Under the pieces are notes generated by a model. It ran no database searches. It saw only the letters and a list, made by a program, of their open reading frames with translations, and had not been told where the DNA came from. Made by a program: the position numbers and the translations under genes. From contig CAMAZP010000008.1 in NCBI GenBank assembly GCA_945863605.1, positions 41,365-105,364 on the forward strand: a stretch of DNA of 64,000 nucleotides, read 5' to 3'. The DNA comes from Chitinophaga pinensis (GTDB lineage Bacteria > Bacteroidota > Bacteroidia > Flavobacteriales_D > Crocinitomicaceae). This document shows, one piece after another, positions 45,189-53,971 of the stretch (positions are counted from its first letter, which is position 1; each line of letters opens with the position of its first letter).

Positions 45189-45798
45189 GCAATAATTGAT
45201 TGATTTCTTCAAGGTTATTTTCTGAAGGAGTTCCTGTAAGCATCATCAAATTTGAACCAGTACAAAAAAGACTTGCCGCTTTATTTAACTTTAGTCCGAC
45301 TTTTTTAAATCGTTCTTTTGTCAATACATATAATTGATTATCAGTGGCTTCTTGGTTTGGCAAAAGTTCATAACCTAACATTTTGTTGTATTGAATCGCT
45401 CTCACGTTATCTTTTAAAATTCGAACTTGAGAAACTTCAATACTTGTCATCATGTAAAAAACGAAATTGAGTAAAGTCAAAGATGCATAAACGGCGGCGA
45501 AAGAATGTTCAAAATCACGTTCACCGATGAAAATACCACCTTCTCCAAAGCCGATTTCAGGTTCAAAATTTTTAGCATTGATTAAACCTACTTTTTTTCC
45601 TTCAAATTCAATGACAAAATAATAGTTGTATTTATTATTAATCGTTTGAAACCAAGTTTGTTGCATTTCCGGTGTGATGTATTCTCTGTAAATCATTTGA
45701 TTTACCACATGTGCTGCATTTCTCCAAGAACGAATTAATTCCAAATCTTCTTCGCTCAAACGAATTAATCTTACGTCAAATTGTTCCAATATTAGCAT
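45142..45798 (-). CDS. GNAT-family acetyltransferase
   Basis: A 218-residue protein with a GNAT fold (RimJ/RimL-like). Seen: the start VRLIRLSEEDLELIRSWRN, YYFVIEFEGKKVGLINAKNF, GEGGIFIGERDFEHSFAAVY and QVRILKDNVRAIQYNKMLGY, where the last segment is the acetyl-CoA-side helix and strand. The C-terminal 60 residues go beyond the usual fold (KLNKAASLFCTGSNLMMLTG, LEEINQLLLNQTPP). It overlaps the upstream GT2 gene by 7 bp on the same strand and the convergent oxygenase gene by 47 bp. It may acetylate an amino sugar built by the neighbours; that is inference from context. Confidence 0.82.
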   Translation of the reverse strand: MLILEQFDVRLIRLSEEDLELIRSWRNAAHVVNQMIYREYITPEMQQTWFQTINNKYNYYFVIEFEGKKVGLINAKNFEPEIGFGEGGIFIGERDFEHSFAAVYASLTLLNFVFYMMTSIEVSQVRILKDNVRAIQYNKMLGYELLPNQEATDNQLYVLTKERFKKVGLKLNKAASLFCTGSNLMMLTGTPSENNLEEINQLLLNQTPPMAIDGLDKI

Positions 45799-46697
45799 TC
45801 TTTATCTGAAATATGATAAGTTGGTGCATTGTTAAGATTAGTGAGTATCGCTCGCATATATTGGGCAATTACACCGATGCAGAAAATGATTAAACCAGTT
45901 GAAAATAAAATACTTACGATTAAAGAAGTGTATCCTTTAATTTCAATTTTGTCAATTAAATATTTGTGAAGAAAGAAAATCCCGATTAGAAAATTGACAG
46001 CTGCAAGCGTAAAACCTGTGAAAGTTACTACCTTCAATGGAATTGCTGTTGAATACATTATTAAGTTCGCAGTAGTTTTAATTAAGCTTTTTGTTTTATA
46101 GCGTGATTTTCTCAAAGCAGAAGGATTGTTTGTAACTTTTACAAATTCAACTTCATGTGTGTACCACAATAAAAATTCATCAATAAAAACGAATTTTTTA
46201 TGACTTTCGGCTAATTTTCGTGCTATTTGTCCATCGATTAAACGGAAGCTACTTCCACGTCCTTTTTTTGCTCCTTCTAATTTAGATACACTTTTGTAAA
46301 TAACTTTCAAAATCCGTTTAAACGTAGATTCCTTTTGTTGGTATTCACCATAAACAACCTTTGCATTTGTGGCTATTTGTTCGTTAATTAACTTTTGAAA
46401 TTCAATAGGCAAAACCTCCAAATCGTCGTCGAGTGTAAGCACAAATTCGCCCTTAGATTCTTCAAAACCACAAAGTGTAGCTGCATGTTGACCAAAATTT
46501 TTTGAAAGCCGAATAATTTTACAGCGTTGATCCTTAGCACGAATTTTTTTTAATTCCTCCCAGCTTGAATCTTGACTAAAATCATCAACGAAAATAAATT
46601 CTACAGATTCCGTTTTGAAAAAAGAAGAAATAGCAGCATACAAATCAGAAATTCCACTTGAACTATTGTAAACCGGAACTACTAAACTGTACTTCAT
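45792..46697 (-). CDS. membrane-anchored GT2 glycosyltransferase (DPM1/ArnC-like)
   Basis: A 301-residue inverting glycosyltransferase of family 2. Seen: YSLVVPVYNSSSGISDLY, FIFVDDFSQDSSWEELKKI, IIRLSKNFGQHAATLCGFE and the DxD motif in LTLDDDLEVLP. The later FVFIDEFLLWYTHEVEFVKV and a basic loop (SALRKSRYKTKSLIKTTANL) match undecaprenyl- or dolichyl-phosphate sugar synthases. Two C-terminal membrane helices follow (FTGFTLAAVNFLIGIFFL and LIVSILFSTGLIIFCIGV). It probably loads a sugar onto a polyprenyl phosphate or onto a lipid-linked glycan at the inner membrane. It overlaps the GNAT gene by 7 bp, so the two are coupled. Confidence 0.9.
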   Translation of the reverse strand: MKYSLVVPVYNSSSGISDLYAAISSFFKTESVEFIFVDDFSQDSSWEELKKIRAKDQRCKIIRLSKNFGQHAATLCGFEESKGEFVLTLDDDLEVLPIEFQKLINEQIATNAKVVYGEYQQKESTFKRILKVIYKSVSKLEGAKKGRGSSFRLIDGQIARKLAESHKKFVFIDEFLLWYTHEVEFVKVTNNPSALRKSRYKTKSLIKTTANLIMYSTAIPLKVVTFTGFTLAAVNFLIGIFFLHKYLIDKIEIKGYTSLIVSILFSTGLIIFCIGVIAQYMRAILTNLNNAPTYHISDKEC

Positions 46698-46960
46698 TTG
46701 CTATTTTTTTTTTAAACATAATAAAAAATAATGAGTGACAAAGATTATTACATAAATGGAGTTGATTTATTAAAAGTTATTTATGAAATATCTATTATAA
46801 CACTTTTTATATTGCTAATATTATAGATAGCGTTATTTCAAAAAATAGTTAGGTTTGTTGTATGATAAATGAACAGATTAAATAGATATAAATTATCTAA
46901 TAAATCATTAATTAACTGAGATAACAAAAAAATCTAATGAGGGGGCTATTTTTGAATTAT

Positions 46961-46968
46961 TATATTTG
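46961..46968 (+). promoter_or_regulatory. candidate -7 element for the flippase gene
   Basis: TATATTTG, 6 bp before the ATG at 46975, matches TAnnTTTG and would give a nearly leaderless transcript. No TTG at the ideal -33 distance. Confidence 0.33.
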
Positions 46969-46974
46969 CAGTAA

Positions 46975-48276
46975 ATGTCAATAATAAATTACTTTAATAA
47001 AATTATCAAAAGTGATTTTTTAAAATCTGTTTCATTATTAATGACAGGAACAATTTTTGCTCAATTAATAGGGTATTTATTAGCTCCAATTATCACACGT
47101 TTATATTCTCCGAGCGAAATGGGAGAATTCGGTGTTTTTCATCGAATTATTGTAGTGATCGTTACACTTTCTACAGTTAGATATGAACTAGCTATACCAT
47201 TACCCAAAAAAAACAGTGATTCTTTTCTCCTATTTAGATTAAGTATTCGAATTGCACTGATTTCAATGATACTGAGTTTTATTGCTCTAAACATATATTA
47301 TTTATGGAATAATCTGGATTTTGAAAGAGTAATCTGGATTTTTTGCATAAGTGCTACAAGTATTTCACTAGTATTTTTTAATCTAGGAACAAATTGGGCA
47401 ATACGACATCAATATTATAAAAATCTGACATACTCTAAAATCACAAATTCAATTGTATTAAACTTTTCACGCGTAATTTTTGGCATTTTCAACACCGGAA
47501 AATGGGGTTTAATCTTATCATTTTTAGTTAGTTCTGTAGCAGCTGCTTTTCATTTTTTACCCAACTATTTCTCAAATTCTAGCGAAAAGTTGACTCTTTT
47601 TTCCAAAAAAAAAATGATTGTCTTAGCACGGAAATACAAAGATTTTCCAATAGCAAACTTACCTCATGCACTTTCTGATTCGTTAAGAGACTTATTTGTA
47701 GCCGTTTTATTAACGACTATTTTCAGTGAGCAGGTATTTGGTGCATTTGATCATTCATTTAGAATGCTTCGTTTACCAATCATGTTGATCGGTGTGTCAA
47801 TGGGGCAGGTATTTTTTAACCGAGTTTCAAAGTATAAGAATCTTTCAAAACCGTTATTTCCGATATTAAAAAAAATGATTATAAATTTAACTTTACTTTC
47901 AATTATTCCATTTGGTATTATTATGTTTTGGGGGGAAGATTTATTTGCATTTATTTTCGGTGAATCTTGGCGTTTTTCTGGACGTCTTTCAGAAATAATG
48001 GTGCCATGGTTGCTGTTGAATTTTGTTACTTCTCCAATATCAACATTGCCCTTAGTTCTTAATCGACAACGTAGTTTTTTTCTGCTCGGAATATCACTTT
48101 CAATTACTCAATTATTTGGATTTTGGTATCTACCAAAAATTTTTGGAACAGATAAGAATGCCATTGAAACAGTATTTTTATATGTTTCCTGGTCACAAGT
48201 TGTATTGAGTTTGTTTATTATATTTTACTTACTTAGGATAGCAAAAATATCCGATTTAAAAAATAAAATAAATTGA
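46975..48276 (+). CDS. Wzx-like oligosaccharide flippase (MOP superfamily)
   Basis: A 433-residue inner-membrane protein with about 12 hydrophobic helices. The start (SVSLLMTGTIFAQLIGYLLA, PIITRLYSPSEMGEFGVF) is typical of polysaccharide transporters that flip lipid-linked oligosaccharides from cytoplasm to periplasm. Other segments include RYELAIPLPKKNSDS, SDSLRDLFVAVLLTTIFSEQ, FGAFDHSFRMLRLPIMLIG and FIFGESWRFSGRLSEIMVPW. The substrate cannot be read from sequence. It starts in a 277-bp AT-rich gap upstream and is the only clear export step in the island, so it probably moves the product of the GT2, GNAT and sulfotransferase genes, or a different surface glycan. Confidence 0.9.
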   Translation: MSIINYFNKIIKSDFLKSVSLLMTGTIFAQLIGYLLAPIITRLYSPSEMGEFGVFHRIIVVIVTLSTVRYELAIPLPKKNSDSFLLFRLSIRIALISMILSFIALNIYYLWNNLDFERVIWIFCISATSISLVFFNLGTNWAIRHQYYKNLTYSKITNSIVLNFSRVIFGIFNTGKWGLILSFLVSSVAAAFHFLPNYFSNSSEKLTLFSKKKMIVLARKYKDFPIANLPHALSDSLRDLFVAVLLTTIFSEQVFGAFDHSFRMLRLPIMLIGVSMGQVFFNRVSKYKNLSKPLFPILKKMIINLTLLSIIPFGIIMFWGEDLFAFIFGESWRFSGRLSEIMVPWLLLNFVTSPISTLPLVLNRQRSFFLLGISLSITQLFGFWYLPKIFGTDKNAIETVFLYVSWSQVVLSLFIIFYLLRIAKISDLKNKIN

Positions 48277-48343
48277 AAGTCTTCCTTGTTACCAAAAAAA
48301 GATAATCAATCACTTTATAAAAAAAATACTTTAAGGAGGTGTA

Positions 48344-48823
48344 TTAGTATTTTATCCCTATTCTCTTGTATATAAAATGCATCAACCAGGCAGGTCCAAT
48401 AAGTAAGAACTGAAGATCCTTGAGAAATGATGGTTTTTTGCCCTCTATCTTATGTCCCCAAAACTGTAAAAACCAAGCAATAACAAAAAGAATCAGAGCA
48501 AATCCCCAAAGTGGAAAATGAATTAATGAAAGATTTTCTTCTAAACGATCAGTGATTGCGATACAAGCTAATGAGAATAATACCATTCCTACTGTAAGTC
48601 GAATTGAAAGTCTTACATAATAAAAAATCACTGTTACTAAAGCTACTAATGCTAGATTTAAGTGATAAGTGGTGCTTGGAATTTCAACACCTAATTTCAC
48701 GCTCCAAAAAAGCGCAACTATTGACCAGAAAATAACAGGTACACAAATCCAATGAATTAATTTATTAGTCGAATTTTGATGACTTTCTCCATATTCATTT
48801 AATAAACTGTCAATTTTTCTCAT
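48344..48823 (-). CDS. Mpo1/DUF962-family membrane protein
   Basis: A 159-residue membrane protein of the YGL010w/Mpo1 family (DUF962). Seen: LLNEYGESHQNSTNKLIHWI (two His ligands), four hydrophobic helices, and the conserved end VIAWFLQFWGHKIEGKKPSF then LIGPAWLMHFIYKRIG. Yeast Mpo1 is an Fe(II)-dependent dioxygenase that shortens 2-hydroxy fatty acids by alpha-oxidation; His residues corresponding to its metal site are present. A similar fatty-acid role here is inference. It is convergent with the flippase gene, 67 bp apart, and divergent from the radical SAM gene. Confidence 0.88.
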   Translation of the reverse strand: MRKIDSLLNEYGESHQNSTNKLIHWICVPVIFWSIVALFWSVKLGVEIPSTTYHLNLALVALVTVIFYYVRLSIRLTVGMVLFSLACIAITDRLEENLSLIHFPLWGFALILFVIAWFLQFWGHKIEGKKPSFLKDLQFLLIGPAWLMHFIYKRIGIKY

Positions 48824-48993
48824 GTTAAACTATTTTTTAAAAATCTAATTTAATTATTTTAATTAGTTATCAAAAAAATATTGCTGTTTTATAAATTACA
48901 ACTTTTACTTTTAGATAAATTTAAATTTGAAAATGATTTGCAATCTAATCACAAATTTTATGTCATTCTTACTATTCTATTTAACTTCGTTTC

Positions 48994-50013
48994 ATGATTA
49001 ATAGATCCGATTCAATTCAGATACTTAAAAAATTGAACTCGAAACGTTTTTTGAATTTGGTATTTTTAAAATGGAGTTATTGGTTTTCAAAGATTACTAA
49101 AATACCTTTGCAATTTGGTCTACCATTTAGTATGAGCATCGAACCAACAACTGCTTGTAATTTAGGTTGTCCCGAATGTCCAAGTGGTTTGAAACAATTC
49201 ACGCGACCAACTGGGAAATTAGACCTCGATTTTCACGAAAAATTATTGCAGCAAGTCAGTAAAACTGTTTTCTACATCAACTATTATTTTCAAGGCGAAC
49301 CGTTTTTGCATCCTCAGTTTTTGGAGTTAATCAAGCAAGCGAAAAAACACAATATCTACACTGCAACTTCAACCAACGCGCATTTCATCACTGCTGAAAA
49401 AGCGAGAGAAATCGTTGCTTCTGGTTTGGATCGAATGATTATTTCCATCGATGGTTTGACGCAAGCAACCTATGAGCAATATCGTGTGCATGGTAATCTT
49501 CAAAAAGTAATCGAAGCGTCGAAACACCTGGTTGAAGCTAAAAAAGATTTGAACTCCCCTACTCCACATTTGATATTTCAGTTTTTGGCTGTGAAACCGA
49601 ACGAACATGAAATTCCAGCAGTTTTCACCTTGGCAAAAGAAATGAGCATCGACGAAGTGCGCATCAAAACAGCACAATTGTATGATTATAAAAATGGCAA
49701 TCGTTTGATGCCCGAAAACGAAAAATATTCGCGCTATCGTTTACAAAAAGATGGCACTTACAAAATCAAAGGCGATCCCGGAAATCATTGCTGGAGAATG
49801 TGGTCAGGTTCTGTCATTACGTGGGATGGAAAAGTGGTGCCTTGTTGTTTTGACAAAGATGCTCAACATGTGCTTGGAACAATAGAATCGAAAACGTTTG
49901 AAGAAATTTGGAAATCTGAACGTTACAGTAATTTTAGAAAAGCAGTACTATTAAACCGAAAAGCAATAGATATTTGTAGTAATTGCTCCGAAGGAACGAA
50001 GGTGTGGGCGTGA
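48994..50013 (+). CDS. radical SAM protein with SPASM domain
   Basis: A 339-residue enzyme with the radical SAM cluster motif CNLGCPEC (Cys55, Cys59, Cys62) in IEPTTACNLGCPECPSG. Barrel strands follow (YYFQGEPFLHPQFLELI, ATSTNAHFITAEKAREIV, SGLDRMIISIDGLTQATY). A C-terminal SPASM-type Cys set comes last (NHCWRMWSGSVITWDGKVVP, CCFDKDAQHVLG, DICSNCSEG), able to bind extra Fe-S clusters. SPASM enzymes modify peptides, sugars or other substrates; no precursor peptide is visible nearby. The N-terminal 45 residues include basic and hydrophobic segments. Substrate unknown. It ends before a hairpin shared with the convergent acylase gene. Confidence 0.9.
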   Translation: MINRSDSIQILKKLNSKRFLNLVFLKWSYWFSKITKIPLQFGLPFSMSIEPTTACNLGCPECPSGLKQFTRPTGKLDLDFHEKLLQQVSKTVFYINYYFQGEPFLHPQFLELIKQAKKHNIYTATSTNAHFITAEKAREIVASGLDRMIISIDGLTQATYEQYRVHGNLQKVIEASKHLVEAKKDLNSPTPHLIFQFLAVKPNEHEIPAVFTLAKEMSIDEVRIKTAQLYDYKNGNRLMPENEKYSRYRLQKDGTYKIKGDPGNHCWRMWSGSVITWDGKVVPCCFDKDAQHVLGTIESKTFEEIWKSERYSNFRKAVLLNRKAIDICSNCSEGTKVWA

Positions 50014-50066
50014 GGTAAATTGCAGATTAAATAATTGCAAATTACAGATTGGAAAATTGCGGATTG

Positions 50067-50109
50067 GAAATTGCAAATTAAAAAATATTGATTTTTAATT
50101 TGCAATTTC
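50067..50109. terminator. bidirectional terminator between convergent genes
   Basis: A perfect 18-bp inverted repeat (arms 50067-50084 and 50092-50109, core ttgcaaatta) with a 7-nt loop, between the radical SAM gene and the convergent acylase gene. Degenerate copies of the ttgcaaatt/ttgcagatt unit fill 50021-50066 just before it. Confidence 0.75.
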
Positions 50110-50134
50110 AATTCTACATTTTCAATTCTGAATT

Positions 50135-52192
50135 CTATTTCGGTCTATAAACCCTAACCGCATTTCTAAAAATTTCCGCTTTATCCAAAGTCATTGGCTT
50201 CGTTTTTTCATTGATAAACAATTCCATTTGGTCGGTATAATGTGGACTATTTTTCATTGAGGAAGCACCAAAAGCGTTTATAGTTCTAATTTCAACACCA
50301 GTTATTGAAAACTTAGCGAAATGAATATAACCATCACCTCCATTCAATCTGTAAATTCCTTTTTTCTTGTCATAAATACTTGATTCTGTTGCTCTTGGAA
50401 CTTCACTCATTCCTCCAGAAGGAAAACTTAAATCACCACGGATATGGCGTTGAACAGCTCCTAATTCTGGATAAATAGTATGATGTGTTTTTAATAAGAA
50501 CTGTTTGGCTTTTTTTAATGCCCAAACTGCGTCTTCTTCACTTAATAATTCATTTCGAATTGTGAGAAAACCGATTGATGTATTAATTTTTTTTGATAAC
50601 ATTTTATGAACTAATAAAACAACAGAAGCATTTGTATCTGTAACATTTGCATCAAAATCCCAACTTTTTACAGCTTGAATTACATCTTTCAAACGCGGAT
50701 ATTTATTTTCATCTAGTGTAAAAAGTATCTTTAAATGATTGAAATAGGAGGCATCTTTCAAATAACTTTTATTGTATTTAATCTCGTGAATATCATTATC
50801 GCTAAATTTTCCTTTTTTATTTTGAAAATAACGGTCAAAAATCTCAGCACGATTCATCGTAAACAATTGTAATCCAACAAAATAATCATTCCACTCACAT
50901 GATTCTCCAGTAGATTTGAGTGGAGTATTATTTGCATTATAAACATAACCACACTTGGGATTTAATACTGTCGGCTTATGATAGTAATCGATTAATTTTT
51001 CCCATTTTGCTTTGGAGGAAGTACCATCAATTGGTTGTTTCCAGTTTAGTTTGGGATCTCTGTCTGGAATTTGACCACCAGAATGCAACATAATATTATT
51101 ATCCTTATCTGCATAAATAACATTAAAGAGTGGTAGAGCTTCCATTTTAAGTGCGTTCTCAAATTCATTCCAATTTGAAGATTTATTCATTTTATACCAT
51201 TGTTCAGCGGCTCTTATATCTTTATAAACAGGAAAACGAAAAGCATATTTACCATGCTTAGTTGAAAATACAGGTCCAAAATCTGTGTCATATAATTTTT
51301 TAGTGACCCCAATTTTTAAAAATCCAATTTTCAATTTTAATTTCGCTTTTCTAACATCAAATTTCTTCCAAGAACCGTCAATGAAATATGATTTTCTTTT
51401 TGTTTTTAGTTTATAAATATCACCAAAAGAGTGATAATTTACTGTATGTGTCCACCCTAAATGTTCATTATTTCCCACAAAAATGGTCATTGCGCCTGGG
51501 AATAAACCTCCTGTTATATTCCATCCCTCTTCACTTTGAATGTGCGCTTCATACCAAGCAAAACCACCTTCGATTGGCTGATGAGAATTACCAACTAATA
51601 AAGTTTTATCATCATCCATCAATTCTTTAGCAATAGCAAATCCGTTTGACCCTATTTCATTTGGTGCATTATACATTTCGATTCTATTTTCTTTTGTTGC
51701 TTTTAACGCCAAACCCAAACCGGCCATTAAACTCAATTTGATCATATAACCATTTAAAACATCGATTTCAGTTAATGGAAATATAGCTTTATGAATAACT
51801 TGTTCAGGAAATTTTTTTGCATAAGCATTTAATCCTTGGACATAGCCTGACAGAACACGTTTAAAAGTATCTGATAATGCACCTTCATTGTAAAGTTTGG
51901 GAACTGTAATATCTAGACTTGTAAATTTCAATAAATAGTCAAATAATAAGCCTTCTTTTCCAAGAACAGAACCTGCAAGACCTTTTGATGGTAAAACATT
52001 TTCTTGAATACTTAAAAAGTCATCTTCTGCATGTGCCCATGCTAAACCATATGCTGCATCCGCGTCAGTTTTACCAAAAATATGAGGAACACCATAAATG
52101 TCTCGAACGATTTGAATATTTTCAGTTTGAATATTTTGACTATCAACAAAAAAACAAATTAAAAGAGATAATAAAAAGAAAATTGTTTTCAT
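50135..52192 (-). CDS. penicillin-acylase-family Ntn hydrolase
   Basis: A 685-residue exported amidase-like protein of the N-terminal-nucleophile (penicillin acylase, AHL acylase) family. Signal peptide (IFFLLSLLICFFVDSQ), then the alpha-chain start VRDIYGVPHIFGKTDADAAY and GLAWAHAEDDFLSIQENVLP. The autoprocessing site is GSNGFAI, where Ser182 would become the beta-chain N-terminal nucleophile. Beta-chain motifs LLVGNSHQPIEGGFAWYEAH, IFVGNNEHLGWTHTVNYHSF and NVIYADKDNNIMLHSGGQIP follow. Natural substrates in this family range from acyl-homoserine lactones to lipopeptides and penicillins; none can be picked here. No T9SS tail, so probably periplasmic. Monocistronic. Confidence 0.9.
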   Translation of the reverse strand: MKTIFFLLSLLICFFVDSQNIQTENIQIVRDIYGVPHIFGKTDADAAYGLAWAHAEDDFLSIQENVLPSKGLAGSVLGKEGLLFDYLLKFTSLDITVPKLYNEGALSDTFKRVLSGYVQGLNAYAKKFPEQVIHKAIFPLTEIDVLNGYMIKLSLMAGLGLALKATKENRIEMYNAPNEIGSNGFAIAKELMDDDKTLLVGNSHQPIEGGFAWYEAHIQSEEGWNITGGLFPGAMTIFVGNNEHLGWTHTVNYHSFGDIYKLKTKRKSYFIDGSWKKFDVRKAKLKLKIGFLKIGVTKKLYDTDFGPVFSTKHGKYAFRFPVYKDIRAAEQWYKMNKSSNWNEFENALKMEALPLFNVIYADKDNNIMLHSGGQIPDRDPKLNWKQPIDGTSSKAKWEKLIDYYHKPTVLNPKCGYVYNANNTPLKSTGESCEWNDYFVGLQLFTMNRAEIFDRYFQNKKGKFSDNDIHEIKYNKSYLKDASYFNHLKILFTLDENKYPRLKDVIQAVKSWDFDANVTDTNASVVLLVHKMLSKKINTSIGFLTIRNELLSEEDAVWALKKAKQFLLKTHHTIYPELGAVQRHIRGDLSFPSGGMSEVPRATESSIYDKKKGIYRLNGGDGYIHFAKFSITGVEIRTINAFGASSMKNSPHYTDQMELFINEKTKPMTLDKAEIFRNAVRVYRPK

Positions 52193-52400
52193 TTAGTAAT
52201 ATAATTTAATAAATCTAAAACTACTATAGATTATGTAAATAGGTTAGTAATTTATAAAACATAACATAAATAAAATGAAATAGTAATCAAAATTGAATAA
52301 TTGAATAATTAAAAAATTCAAATTTAATGTTCAAAAGAGCTTATCTACTTTGTTTTTTGGCTTTACAACTAACTTTATACTCGTTTTCTTGTTAAAGAAC

Positions 52401-52408
52401 TATCTTTG
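52401..52408 (+). promoter_or_regulatory. candidate -7 element for metF
   Basis: TATCTTTG, 17 bp before the metF ATG, matches TAnnTTTG. No TTG lies at the expected -33 distance. I saw no SAM riboswitch-like fold in the short leader. Confidence 0.33.
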
Positions 52409-52424
52409 TAACCATTATCTAAAA

Positions 52425-53375
52425 ATGAAAGTAACCGAGCATATAAAAAATGCAAAAGAAACATTGTTTTCTTTTGAAATTTTGCCACCATTAAAAGGTA
52501 AAAGTATTCAGTCAATTTATGATGGAATCGACCCATTAATGGAGTTCAATCCAAAGTTTGTAAATGTCACTTATCACCGAGAGGAATTTATTTATAAAGA
52601 AAGGGATAATGGACTACTAGAAAAAATCGCCATTCGTAAGCGCCCTGGTACCGTTGGAATTTGTGCTGCGATCATGAATAAATATCACGTTGATGCTGTT
52701 CCTCATTTAATTTGTGGTGGTTTCAGTAAAGAAGAAACAGAGAATGCATTAATCGACTTACAATTTTTAGGAATTGATAATGTCTTAGCATTGCGAGGTG
52801 ATTCTATCAAAACAGAGAATACATTTCGTCCACATCATGAAGGACATTCTTTTGCTGTTGATTTAACACACCAAATTTCAGAAATGAATCGTGGTAATTA
52901 CATGATGGATGATGTTCAATTAGAACCAACTGATTTTTGTATTGGAACAGCAGGATATCCCGAAAAACACTTTGAAGCAATGAATCTTGCAACAGATTTA
53001 AAATACCTTAAAGATAAAATTAATGCAGGTGCACAATATATAGTAACACAAATGTTTTTTGATAATTCTAAATTTTTCACTTTTGTTGATGAATGTAGAA
53101 AAATTGGTATTGATGTCCCAATTATTCCTGGAATTAAACCATTGAAAACACTTACTCACATTTCCTTTTTACCCAAATTTTTCAAAATTGATTATCCAAT
53201 CGAATTGTCAACTGAATTATTAAAATGTAAAGACAATAAAGCCGTTGAGCAGCTTGGAATTGAATGGGGTATACACCAATCAAAAGAATTAAAATCTGCT
53301 AATGTTCCCTGTATTCATTATTACACGATGTCCAATTCATCTCAAGTAAAATCTATTGCTTCAGAGGTATTTTAA
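52425..53375 (+). CDS. metF: methylenetetrahydrofolate reductase
   Basis: MetF reduces 5,10-methylenetetrahydrofolate to 5-methyltetrahydrofolate for methionine synthesis. The 316 residues form the FAD-binding TIM barrel. Seen: ETLFSFEILPPLKGKSIQSI (catalytic Glu in FSFEI), FVNVTYHREEF, HLICGGFSKEETENALIDL, DNVLALRGDSI, IGTAGYPEKHFEA, KDKINAGAQYIVTQMFFDN and IPIIPGIKPLKT. I chose ATG at 52425 because it begins MKVTEHIKNAKETLFSFEI, the expected N-terminus; the frame is open to 52350 but those residues are not family-like. No other methionine gene is adjacent. Confidence 0.95.
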   Translation: MKVTEHIKNAKETLFSFEILPPLKGKSIQSIYDGIDPLMEFNPKFVNVTYHREEFIYKERDNGLLEKIAIRKRPGTVGICAAIMNKYHVDAVPHLICGGFSKEETENALIDLQFLGIDNVLALRGDSIKTENTFRPHHEGHSFAVDLTHQISEMNRGNYMMDDVQLEPTDFCIGTAGYPEKHFEAMNLATDLKYLKDKINAGAQYIVTQMFFDNSKFFTFVDECRKIGIDVPIIPGIKPLKTLTHISFLPKFFKIDYPIELSTELLKCKDNKAVEQLGIEWGIHQSKELKSANVPCIHYYTMSNSSQVKSIASEVF

Positions 53376-53383
53376 ATTAAATT

Positions 53384-53926
53384 ATGAAAAAAAATATATT
53401 TATTTATTCCATTTTTTTTGTGTTATTTGCTACTAATAGTTTATGGTCACAAGCATTAAAATTAAATAATTCTATTGTGATTGCTCAATTTGATAAATCA
53501 GAGGATAGATATGCTTTAGAAGTAACTTTAACAGAACTACTTAGCCAATACAAAATTAAAGCGATTCCATCCTTGAATTTATTAAAACAGGGAGCTGATG
53601 CGTCGATTTTAGTAAATGATTCACTTCAAAAAAACTTAAAGTCAGCAGGTTACGATACTTATTTAGTTGTTAATGTTAGAGGATATGACCGAAAGTTCAA
53701 ACCTGCAACACAAAAGATTACATTGTCTGAAATATTAGAAATGACTAGTATTTATCATTTATATAGAGATGAGGCCACATCCGTAAGTTTTGAATTTACT
53801 TTTTTTAGAAATAATGAGGTTGTTCGAAGAGACATTCTGAAATGCGGAAATATCTCAGATCGAAATTCAGTATTGAAGCGATTCAGAAAAAAACTTCCCA
53901 AAATCATAGAAAAAAGTTGGAAATAG
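53384..53926 (+). CDS. small exported protein of unknown function
   Basis: A 180-residue protein with signal peptide IYSIFFVLFATNSLWSQ. The mature part is alpha/beta: IVIAQFDKSEDRYALEVTLT, ELLSQYKIKAIPSLNLL, a YDTYLVVNVRGYDRK strand, then TSVSFEFTFFRNNEVVRRDI and a basic C-terminal helix. The alternating pattern resembles lipoproteins that bind peptidoglycan-associated or GNA1162-like partners, but I do not assign a family. It lies 8 bp after metF and may be co-transcribed. Probably periplasmic; no lipobox and no T9SS tail. Confidence 0.7.
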   Translation: MKKNIFIYSIFFVLFATNSLWSQALKLNNSIVIAQFDKSEDRYALEVTLTELLSQYKIKAIPSLNLLKQGADASILVNDSLQKNLKSAGYDTYLVVNVRGYDRKFKPATQKITLSEILEMTSIYHLYRDEATSVSFEFTFFRNNEVVRRDILKCGNISDRNSVLKRFRKKLPKIIEKSWK

Positions 53927-53971
53927 CTAATGCTAGGAAAAATAATCAATTTAATTTACCTCTTCAAACGA

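Noticed and set aside
46698..46974. Possible inverted repeat or mobile-element end in the AT-rich gap before the flippase
   Set aside because: The matches are short and imperfect in very AT-rich DNA, with no flanking duplication or transposase.
52193..52424. SAM or other riboswitch upstream of metF
   Set aside because: The likely leader is only about 10 nt after the -7 element, and I could not find a conserved fold in the AT-rich region.
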